From: Pseudoalteromonas luteoviolacea
Lineage (GTDB): Bacteria; Pseudomonadota; Gammaproteobacteria; Enterobacterales; Alteromonadaceae
Reading direction: 5' to 3'
DNA length: 64,000 nucleotides
Assembly (NCBI RefSeq): GCF_021654285.1
Contig: NZ_JAKFZS010000011.1
Coordinates: 62,001-126,000 of the forward strand
Every line of letters starts with the position of its first letter. The first letter of the stretch is position 1. The translations under genes were made by a program, and so were the position numbers. Shown here piece after piece: positions 1 to 6,889 of the stretch. The notes below the pieces were generated by a model. That model worked only from the letters and a program-made list of their open reading frames with translations, did not search any database and was not told where the DNA came from.

Positions 1-1160
1 TGTTGTAAACTCGACTCAACAGACTCGGTTAATTGAGTAAGATTGAGGTTTTGCTCCAATTCATTTTCAATAAATGATAAATCAACTTGATGCACGCTAT
101 CATCGCTCAATGCAATTTTCGCTAGTTCAGCCTGCCTAACAAATTGATGTGTCATCTTGTTTTCCTGGATCACTTGCAAGCGCTTTAGCTTTTCAGGCTC
201 ACAGACATCACGTAGCATGGTATTGAGCTCACGGCCGAAGGCACTGCTGTAAAAATCACTCTGCAATTGAATGTCATTGATTTTGCATGCTTGCCAAAAA
301 GCTTGCTTTGGTAAAGGCAAACCAGATTTAAATTGTCCACCTAAACCACACACAGGCATTAACTTATGAAACGCCAAAGCAATATCTAAATCGTTGCCAC
401 CAATCCGCTTTCCCGTATGAGCCAAGAAGTGAGCACTCCTATCTTCACAATCTCGATAACTTGGGCCCATTTGTACAAATGAGCAATCACTTGTACCACC
501 GCCAATATCAACTACGAGCACTTTTTTATCCTGTTGCAGATCTGATTCGAAATCAATACCTGCTGCCAGGGGTTCATAGAGAAACTCCACATCAGTGAAA
601 CCCGCACGTTTCGCCGCTGTAGTTAAAATAGATATAGCTTGACGGTTACTATCCTCTCCACCGACCGCTTGGAAATTAACCGGACGACCAATCACCGTTT
701 GCGTTAGTGCTGAACCTAAGTGCTTCTCGGCTCGTGTTTTCAGCGCCATGATCATGGCTGTGGCAATATCTTCAAAAAATGCGATTTGCTCAGGCTTTAG
801 CCCTATTGCGCCAAAGAAGGACTTAGGCGATTTAACAAAATAGCCCTCTTCTGGCATAGAGATGTATTCTTCAATCGCTTCTTGACCAACAAAAACACCA
901 CTTTCTTGTGGCATCAAGTCTAAGTCGCTACGAGCAAACTGTGCGCTTTTCAATATGCCACTTCTCTGTGCTCTGTACTGGGACTGGGCACTCTCCTGAA
1001 TGCCTTTTGCAACATAGTCAGAAATAAGCGAGTTATGTAGTGCATATAGCGTAGAAGGAAGGTAATACTTAGAGTTTTCCAAAGGGATCAACTCTACTGC
1101 GCCTGCACGCATTACACCCATTGCACAATTTGAGCTACCATAATCAAACCCAACGACCAT
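1..1160 (-). CDS. yegD: Hsp70-family protein YegD, 3' end cut by window edge
   Basis: This minus-strand reading frame starts at ATG 1158-1160 and stays open to the window edge, giving about 386 residues. I translated it by hand. It begins MVVGFDYGSSN, the phosphate-1 loop of the actin/Hsp70 ATPase fold, and carries VVDIGGGTSD near residues 215-223, the phosphate-2 loop. E. coli YegD, an Hsp70-like protein without the usual substrate-binding domain, is about 450 residues, so perhaps 60 residues are missing beyond base 1. The family is assumed to be an ATP-dependent chaperone, but its substrate is not established. The gene is separated from the ligase gene by about 75 bases on the same strand and could share its transcript. 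Confidence 0.85.
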   Translation of the reverse strand, partial: MVVGFDYGSSNCAMGVMRAGAVELIPLENSKYYLPSTLYALHNSLISDYVAKGIQESAQSQYRAQRSGILKSAQFARSDLDLMPQESGVFVGQEAIEEYISMPEEGYFVKSPKSFFGAIGLKPEQIAFFEDIATAMIMALKTRAEKHLGSALTQTVIGRPVNFQAVGGEDSNRQAISILTTAAKRAGFTDVEFLYEPLAAGIDFESDLQQDKKVLVVDIGGGTSDCSFVQMGPSYRDCEDRSAHFLAHTGKRIGGNDLDIALAFHKLMPVCGLGGQFKSGLPLPKQAFWQACKINDIQLQSDFYSSAFGRELNTMLRDVCEPEKLKRLQVIQENKMTHQFVRQAELAKIALSDDSVHQVDLSFIENELEQNLNLTQLTESVESSLQ

Positions 1161-1234
1161 TCTTACCTCGCATCCGCTCGCAAAAAAGGACGAAATTTAC
1201 CATAGCTCAGATCGATTTTAAAGGATATCCCTCC

Positions 1235-2077
1235 TTACAAAGCGTCACGCATTCGCAAAAAACTCGCGAATCTCGGTTTGCCGTATTTGGTAAACCCTTG
1301 GTATTGAAATGTAATTGTACTTCCGATGGCTGGCGGGGAGACACGCTGCTCGTCTGTAAATCCCGTTCCGATGTTAAATATGACCCCTTCCATCGTTTTT
1401 ACCCTAATTGCCCCCATCATTCCTTGATACTTACCTCTTCCTGGCAAATGAGCGATAACAACCGCTTCAGCATCAAACTTAGGCTTGTATTTAAGTACTT
1501 GAGCGGTTCTGCCAGCCTGATGGGTAGCAGCCTTTTCATGTAGCATTACCCCCTCACCACCACGCAACAATACTTGAGTATAAAATTCATCTAACTGAGC
1601 TTTATTAGTAAAATGGTGCTGAGGAATTGGCTTCACATGGATACTGTGTAAGCCATTCACGATACCTTGATATTTCTCAAAGCGTTGCTCAAACGTCAGC
1701 AGTGGATCTGGGGCATCAAAAATGAGGTAATGAACCTGCTGCCAATTCTCATGATCAGGGACTTTTCTGCGCACCAAACTACTAACAAACGCAAAGTTGT
1801 TATACCCAGCCCATAATTCGCCATCCAACCACCGGTTAGGTAATACAGCCGTAAACCATTTTGGCGCATGAATAATATGCCCGGTTCGGGTTTTAAGCAA
1901 CTTGCCATCCCAAACTGCACGTACGCCATCATACTTTTCACTTACCAAATAATCGCTGACGGGTTTTTGTTGCGTATACACTTTTGCGAGTTGAACATCA
2001 GGTGCAATATTAGAAAAAGAAGTGGGACTGGCGCAAATAATGGCGGCTGTACACAGCCAAAAAAAGACGTGTTTCAT
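1235..2077 (-). CDS. Exported ATP-dependent DNA ligase, LigE type
   Basis: This 280-residue protein has a hydrophobic N-terminal signal (residues 1-22, ending near SPTSFS) followed by a minimal ATP-dependent ligase. Motif I is EKYDGVRAVWDG, with the adenylated lysine at about K48. Motif III (DGELWAG), motif IV (EGVMLH) and motif V (LKYKPKFDAEAVVI) follow in order. The C-terminus (GFTKYGKPRFASFLRMRD) matches the end of the OB domain in the LigE group of Gammaproteobacteria and Neisseria. Such ligases seal nicked duplex DNA using ATP. The signal peptide implies the enzyme works in the periplasm, perhaps on incoming or extracellular DNA, but that role is inference. It is not the replicative NAD-dependent LigA. 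No competence genes are nearby. Confidence 0.9.
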   Translation of the reverse strand: MKHVFFWLCTAAIICASPTSFSNIAPDVQLAKVYTQQKPVSDYLVSEKYDGVRAVWDGKLLKTRTGHIIHAPKWFTAVLPNRWLDGELWAGYNNFAFVSSLVRRKVPDHENWQQVHYLIFDAPDPLLTFEQRFEKYQGIVNGLHSIHVKPIPQHHFTNKAQLDEFYTQVLLRGGEGVMLHEKAATHQAGRTAQVLKYKPKFDAEAVVIAHLPGRGKYQGMMGAIRVKTMEGVIFNIGTGFTDEQRVSPPAIGSTITFQYQGFTKYGKPRFASFLRMRDAL

Positions 2078-2189
2078 GCTACTTTCCTTTGCAGATAAAA
2101 ACAGACAATAAAGACCATCACAGCTAAAACACCTTGTTAGCGTTTCAATGGCTCTTTTTAAAATAGCACCTTTATCGGACTTGTACAGT

Positions 2190-2843
2190 TTAACTTGGCT
2201 TTACGATTTGCTGCCACATCGCTTCCAAGCTATCACTTCGCCACGCAGCTTTGGTAAAATCTTGGCCTGCTGAGTGTAGGTGAGAGATCACCACCGTTTT
2301 CACTCCTGCAGCAGTAGCAGATGCTAGCCCTGTTTGTGAATCTTCTACGGCAATCGCTTCTTGTGCGCTAATATTGAGTTTAGCCATGGCCAAACAGTAA
2401 GGTTCTGGGTGTGGTTTAGGGTTGGTTACATCATCTTTGCAAACAATATAATCAAAAAACTCGCGCAGTTGATAATGTGTTAATACGGGAAACGCTTCTG
2501 CTCGTGTACTGCCAGTAACCAAAGCCAATTTATAATGTTGTGCACAAAGAGAGAGCACGTCCATAGCATGTGGCATCAGTTTAGGCTTCTCAGTAGCAGC
2601 AGTTTCTACAAACTGTGTATTTTTTAACGTTGCTAACTCATCCCCCGAATAAGGAAGGTTGTAACGTTGCTGCAAAATATGGCCGGTTTTAACAGTAGGC
2701 ACACCAGAGAATTCATCGCAAAACTCAGATTCACTAATGAAAATATTAAATGGTGAAAGTACTTTGCACCAACTGGTGTAATGGAGTGTCTCTGAGTCTA
2801 CTAAGGTACCATCAAAATCGAATAATATTGCCTGTAAACCCAT
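2190..2843 (-). CDS. HAD-superfamily phosphatase (phosphoglucomutase-like)
   Basis: This is a 217-residue HAD hydrolase. Motif I is FDFDGTLVDS, with the nucleophile D9 and acid/base D11. The serine of VTGSTRAE is motif II, the lysine in DDVTNPKPHPEPY is motif III, and AVEDSQTG is motif IV. The four-helix cap between motifs I and II puts it in the subclass of beta-phosphoglucomutase and YqaB/YfbT-type sugar phosphatases. The exact substrate cannot be read from sequence. I place the start at ATG 2841-2843 because AAGGAG (2849-2854, reverse strand) lies five bases before it. A GTG two codons upstream overlaps that ribosome-binding site and is less likely. Confidence 0.9.
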   Translation of the reverse strand: MGLQAILFDFDGTLVDSETLHYTSWCKVLSPFNIFISESEFCDEFSGVPTVKTGHILQQRYNLPYSGDELATLKNTQFVETAATEKPKLMPHAMDVLSLCAQHYKLALVTGSTRAEAFPVLTHYQLREFFDYIVCKDDVTNPKPHPEPYCLAMAKLNISAQEAIAVEDSQTGLASATAAGVKTVVISHLHSAGQDFTKAAWRSDSLEAMWQQIVKPS

Positions 2844-2867
2844 AAACACTCCTTATCATTTTTTTAT

Positions 2868-3167
2868 TTAGCCTTTCAAAGCTGCAGGTGGCTCAGCGTA
2901 CGCCTCTTCGCCCGTCTCCACTTCAACTAACTCGTAACCACGTTGCTTGCGAACAACTTTTAATACTGGCTTTTCAAACGCTGATTTAAGTCTATCAGAA
3001 TCAGCTTGTAACTCTTCAATCGTGTGACCAAAAGGAGCTGCACCTGTCTCTGACCAGTTAGTCACTTTACCATTGATATTGTATTCAACTTCATGAATTT
3101 GGTATAGCGGTGATTCACTATCTTTACCCTCACAAAAAATCACGCGATAGTTCCAAAACCCAGACAT
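2868..3167 (-). CDS. Small conserved hypothetical protein
   Basis: This 99-residue acidic soluble protein was not recognised as a named family. It starts MSGFWNYRVIFCEGKD and has no signal peptide or membrane segment. The middle reads like a small alpha/beta domain (YQIHEVEYNINGKVTNW), and the C-terminus is rich in Glu and Pro. A good ribosome-binding site (AAGAGGAG) precedes the ATG by a few bases, which supports it as a real gene. It is followed after about 24 bases by the HAD gene on the same strand, so the two are probably co-transcribed. No function is proposed. Confidence 0.75.
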   Translation of the reverse strand: MSGFWNYRVIFCEGKDSESPLYQIHEVEYNINGKVTNWSETGAAPFGHTIEELQADSDRLKSAFEKPVLKVVRKQRGYELVEVETGEEAYAEPPAALKG

Positions 3168-3230
3168 GTATAACTCCTCTTACTTAAACTACGATGCGAC
3201 TGTATCAGCTAATTCCGACAGTTGCATTAA

Positions 3231-3272
3231 AGAAATAAAAAACCCGTGTTATTTATCCAATAACACGGGTTT
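3231..3272 (-). terminator. Intrinsic terminator after the TonB-receptor gene
   Basis: A perfect 12-bp stem is formed by 3241-3252 (AACCCGTGTTAT) and 3260-3271, with a 7-base loop. Read on the minus strand it is followed by six T residues (3235-3240). It lies 30 bases past the stop codon of the TonB-dependent receptor gene. Confidence 0.85.
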
Positions 3273-3301
3273 AAGATTAACTAATTCATTTCAGTTACAA
3301 A

Positions 3302-5620
3302 TTAAAAGAAACGAACCTTGAACTCAGCACCAATAAAGCGCTCTTCATTTAACATACCAGTGTTGTTATTGAAATCTACACCACCGATAACAGCTTGCTC
3401 ATCAAACAAGTTACGTACGAATACAGATGTTTCGTATTCGTTGTCACCAGACGCCCATGCATAACCCGCTCTCACGCCTGTTTCAAATAAGGCTTTGCCT
3501 TCAAACTCAACTGACTCATACAAGAAGAAGTTAATTTTGCTACGGTAAGAAGTATCAGCGTATACGAAGAAGTCACCGCCTTCTAACTCTTTAGTGTAGC
3601 GAAGCGTTGCGTTTGCAATCCACTCAGGTGCATGTGGAAGGCTATTACCATCCAAAATTGCTCGTGCTTCAGGTCCATTAGGGCCTTCAACCATATAAGT
3701 AGGGTCTGTCACTGTACATTGATTACATACCGCAACTGCTAAGTTTGCATCATCGAGTTCAGTGTTGTTATAGCTCAAATTAAACGTCGCGTTTAATTCA
3801 TCTGTAAGTACCCACTCAGTATCCAACTCAAAACCATAACCGGTTGTTTTGTCCGCATTGATTAGGCGGTTAAAGTTAGAACCACCACCTACAGCCGTCA
3901 GCTGCTGATCATCCATTTGGTAATAGAACACAGTCGCATTCACACGACCTTGACCATCAAGTACATCTGATTTAACACCGAACTCAATTGAGTTTGTAGT
4001 TTCAGACTCAGCGACAGTTACTTCATCACCAAATACAATACGACCTTGAACACTTGGTGCACGGAAACCATTTGCTAAGCGACCGAATAAGTTAATATCG
4101 TCAGTCAGCTTGTATGTTGCACTTAAATCCCAGCTCACATGACTGTCACTAGGGTTTGCGCTGCCTTCTAGGAAGTCAGGAGAACCATTCCAAGGTGTTG
4201 GGTTATCTGTTCTTTTCGCATAAAACTCTTTTTCATCATCTGAGTAGCGAAGACCAAGAGTCACATCTAACTTTTCAGACAGTGTGTAATCAAAAGAGCC
4301 AAATACAGCCCATGCTGAAGTGTCTTGATTCTGGATAGCATAGCCATTTTGTAAGCCATATTGGCCCGCTGCTGTATCAAATACACCAGTGTCAAAGCTG
4401 AAGCTTTCGATGGTCATTTCTTCTTCAAATAAGAACACACCTACTTGGTAATTAAAATCACCTGAGTAGTTACTTGAAAGACGTAATTCTTGTGTATATT
4501 GGTCATGGTCTGGAAGCGCATCTGCTGTTTCAGATGAGAAAGGGATTTTACCCGGTCCCATAGTCGGTGCAAATTCATTGCCATATGCACCATCAATGTC
4601 CGCACGCGAGTATATCTCAGCGCTTTCCCAAGCGGTAATTGACGTTACAGTGTGCTCTGCAAGATCCCACTCAAGTTTTAAGCTTAAGCCCTGAGTTTCA
4701 ACTTCTTGTGTAGCGCGAGACGCTGCATCATGATAAACAACATCATTATCATAAATAGGGTTGATGTTATTCGAACCTTTCTCGATTAGATTTGCACGGA
4801 AAGGAATTGGACGACCGTCAAGGTCACGAACGTGATAGTTTAATAAACCTGTAAAGTCATCACCTTCGTATAAAAATTGAATACGTGCTGCTTTTTCGCT
4901 GTAGCCACCTAGTGAATTATCTTTTGCAAATTCATTGGTAATGCCTTCAGGAGAGCGAACATCAATGTAGTCTGGCTTCTCTTGCCACAATACAGATACA
5001 CGTGTAGAAATTTTGTCAGTTAGACCTGTACCTACAGCACCTTCAAAGTCAACAGATTCGCGGCTACCATACGCAACTGAAGCGTAGCCATCAAATTCTT
5101 GACTTGGTTTTACAGAATCAAATTTAACTAGACCAGCTGGCGTATTACGACCAAATAAAGTGCCCTGTGGACCGCGTAATACTTCGATACGCTCAATATC
5201 AAAAACAGGGAAACCTTTTAGGATAGGGTTTTCTTGAACGACTTCGTCAACCACTAGTGAAACTGGCTGAGATGCATTCAAATCGAAGTCTGTGTTACCA
5301 AGACCGCGAACATAAAAGCGCGGGAATGTACGTCCAAACGAAGATTCAACCGATAAACTCGGGATCTTAGCGTTCATAAAGCGGATATCCATACCAGCAG
5401 AACTATAGGCGTCTAAATTATCACCTTGTAATGCAGACACTGAAACTGGCACTTCTTGTGCATTTTCAACACGCTTACGCGCAGTAATTTGAATCACTTC
5501 CAGTTGATTGCTTTTCGCTTGCTCTTCTTCAGCGAGCGTAGTGAATGAAGTACCTGCCACAGCAGAGAACAACGTTGCATTGATTAAAGTTGCTAACGTA
5601 GATCTTTTCATTGCTTTCAT
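3302..5620 (-). CDS. TonB-dependent outer-membrane receptor
   Basis: The protein has 772 residues from ATG 5618-5620. The signal peptide is MKAMKRSTLATLINATLFSA, with cleavage near TLA-EEE. A TonB-box-like segment (LEVIQITARKR) comes next, then a plug domain (EVPVSVSALQG; DIERIEVLRGPQGTLFGRN) and a 22-strand-type barrel. The barrel includes LRLSSNYSG and ends in the terminal Phe motif (AEFKVRFF). These receptors import ferric siderophores, cobalamin, sugars or oligosaccharides using ExbBD-TonB energy. The plug pattern (VENAQEVPVSVSAL) is of the large iron/carbohydrate receptor group common in Alteromonadales. No TonB, ABC transporter or catabolic gene is adjacent, so the ligand is unknown. 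An open frame extends 40 codons further upstream, but those residues are not signal-like. ATG 5609-5611 is an alternative start. Confidence 0.9.
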   Translation of the reverse strand: MKAMKRSTLATLINATLFSAVAGTSFTTLAEEEQAKSNQLEVIQITARKRVENAQEVPVSVSALQGDNLDAYSSAGMDIRFMNAKIPSLSVESSFGRTFPRFYVRGLGNTDFDLNASQPVSLVVDEVVQENPILKGFPVFDIERIEVLRGPQGTLFGRNTPAGLVKFDSVKPSQEFDGYASVAYGSRESVDFEGAVGTGLTDKISTRVSVLWQEKPDYIDVRSPEGITNEFAKDNSLGGYSEKAARIQFLYEGDDFTGLLNYHVRDLDGRPIPFRANLIEKGSNNINPIYDNDVVYHDAASRATQEVETQGLSLKLEWDLAEHTVTSITAWESAEIYSRADIDGAYGNEFAPTMGPGKIPFSSETADALPDHDQYTQELRLSSNYSGDFNYQVGVFLFEEEMTIESFSFDTGVFDTAAGQYGLQNGYAIQNQDTSAWAVFGSFDYTLSEKLDVTLGLRYSDDEKEFYAKRTDNPTPWNGSPDFLEGSANPSDSHVSWDLSATYKLTDDINLFGRLANGFRAPSVQGRIVFGDEVTVAESETTNSIEFGVKSDVLDGQGRVNATVFYYQMDDQQLTAVGGGSNFNRLINADKTTGYGFELDTEWVLTDELNATFNLSYNNTELDDANLAVAVCNQCTVTDPTYMVEGPNGPEARAILDGNSLPHAPEWIANATLRYTKELEGGDFFVYADTSYRSKINFFLYESVEFEGKALFETGVRAGYAWASGDNEYETSVFVRNLFDEQAVIGGVDFNNNTGMLNEERFIGAEFKVRFF

Positions 5621-5783
5621 GTTGGTTTTTGACCTTATTAATGCACTCTTTGAGTTCAACGGTATATTTGGGCGCCGTATCACATTGGCTATGGCGTTCA
5701 ATTTTGCGCGTTGATGACAAACAACGCGGACCTCGCTCACGAGAGTGCAAAACGCTAAAACGAGGCTGAACGCAACGGGCGTA

Positions 5784-5792
5784 ATTATAGCA
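5784..5792 (-). promoter_or_regulatory. Candidate extended -10 promoter for the TonB receptor
   Basis: On the minus strand TGC-TATAAT (TATAAT at 5789-5784) forms an extended -10 element. No convincing -35 is present. Transcription from here would give a leader of about 155 bases before the receptor start. This is a visual call. Confidence 0.35.
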
Positions 5793-6277
5793 GCATATTT
5801 TTAAAATGCTTCTAATAAACACATAAATTACACACATTTTTACAACGTTCGACGACGTTAGGTAAAACTTTACAACTTTTCGCTACAAAAAGCGGACATT
5901 TGTCCTTATAAATTCATCAATACTATGGTCTGGAAAATATTTTTTACCCAATTAATATACATAAGATCAATATTTCGTTGATAAAGCAAAATTTGCAAAA
6001 ATTAGACTTTGCTAAAGAAAACGAAATAAATATAAGTTACACAAGTTCACATCGCCCAAAATGGTAACCGGTGTCATGAAAGCATATCTATACTATCGAA
6101 CTGCTCAAGGAGATAAGAGGACATTAGACCTCATTAGGCAGATAACGACATAATGATAGAACACAATATTTAGAAAAAGTTCCACGAAAAGGATAAAAAA
6201 GCTTACAGCTTTTCAGTAGAGAGAAGCACATTTGCAAAGGAATAAGCATTCAGCTTTATATACGAGCTGGGCGGGTA
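5793..6277. other. Intergenic region between sixA and the TonB receptor
   Basis: About 480 AT-rich bases without a convincing gene. I see small inverted repeats (GTAAA/TTTAC near 5862-5873; CGCT/AGCG near 5881-5894), a 25-codon open frame at 6076-6153, and a weak terminator hairpin at 6197-6213. No recognisable Fur or other named operator was seen. Confidence 0.5.
6191..6213 (-). terminator. Weak intrinsic terminator downstream of sixA
   Basis: AAAAGCT (6197-6203) pairs with AGCTTTT (6207-6213) around a 3-base loop. On the minus strand the stem runs into TTTTTT. The stem is AT-rich and sits about 65 bases past the sixA stop. Confidence 0.4.
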
Positions 6278-6745
6278 TTACATGCGAGGAGCTTGTAAAC
6301 CTTTATAATTTGACTTGTGTGTTTTCGGGCAATATTCGATCACCGCAACACCCGCTGTAGGAAAAATAGGCATCTCACCGTGCACTAACTGATCAACCAT
6401 ATAACTAACAATTGGCATATGCGCTATGACTAACCAGGTATCTACTTCTTCGTGCATACTTATCAAAGTTTCTAAATAATCAATAGCAAAGGAAGCACTG
6501 CCACTCGGAATAATATCAGAACATGTTTCTTGATACGTAAATTCATTGCTTTGTTTCACTGCATCTGCTGTTTGCTGTGCACGCACATATGGACTGACTA
6601 AAATCGCACCAGGATTATGAACCCGAGATAACCATTCGCCCATATCAAACGCCTGTTTTTGCCCTCGCTCAGTTAATAAACGTGCAGCATCATCGGCTTG
6701 CATTGGACCTGCTTCACCATGACGCATAATCAGTATTGTTTTCAT
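6278..6745 (-). CDS. sixA: Phosphohistidine phosphatase SixA
   Basis: This 155-residue protein of the histidine-phosphatase (RHG) superfamily has the nucleophilic motif MRHGEAG (H9). A second catalytic histidine lies in VIAHMPIVSYM, and the conserved VSPYVRAQQTAD segment supplies an arginine. Length and the short helical-insert-free fold match SixA, which dephosphorylates histidine phosphotransfer domains (ArcB in E. coli, and the nitrogen PTS NPr). GGAGAGCT precedes the ATG. The gene is divergent from the M16 protease gene, with about 144 bases between them. Confidence 0.93.
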   Translation of the reverse strand: MKTILIMRHGEAGPMQADDAARLLTERGQKQAFDMGEWLSRVHNPGAILVSPYVRAQQTADAVKQSNEFTYQETCSDIIPSGSASFAIDYLETLISMHEEVDTWLVIAHMPIVSYMVDQLVHGEMPIFPTAGVAVIEYCPKTHKSNYKGLQAPRM

Positions 6746-6889
6746 AGCTCTCCGAAAAGTATTGGTTTTTTATCTCTATTCAGTAGTAAACCTAGCTCTA
6801 TGTCCGCTATATTAAAACAAATTACTTAGAACTGGTAAGCAGCTTACTACTTTTAAGACTGTCTCACTTATTATATCGGCGGCGTTAAC

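Noticed and set aside
2844..2849. GTG start for the HAD phosphatase
   Set aside because: It falls inside the ribosome-binding site of the ATG six bases later.
5529..5837. 102-codon minus-strand frame over the TonB-receptor leader
   Set aside because: It overlaps the receptor signal peptide in another frame and shows no coding features.
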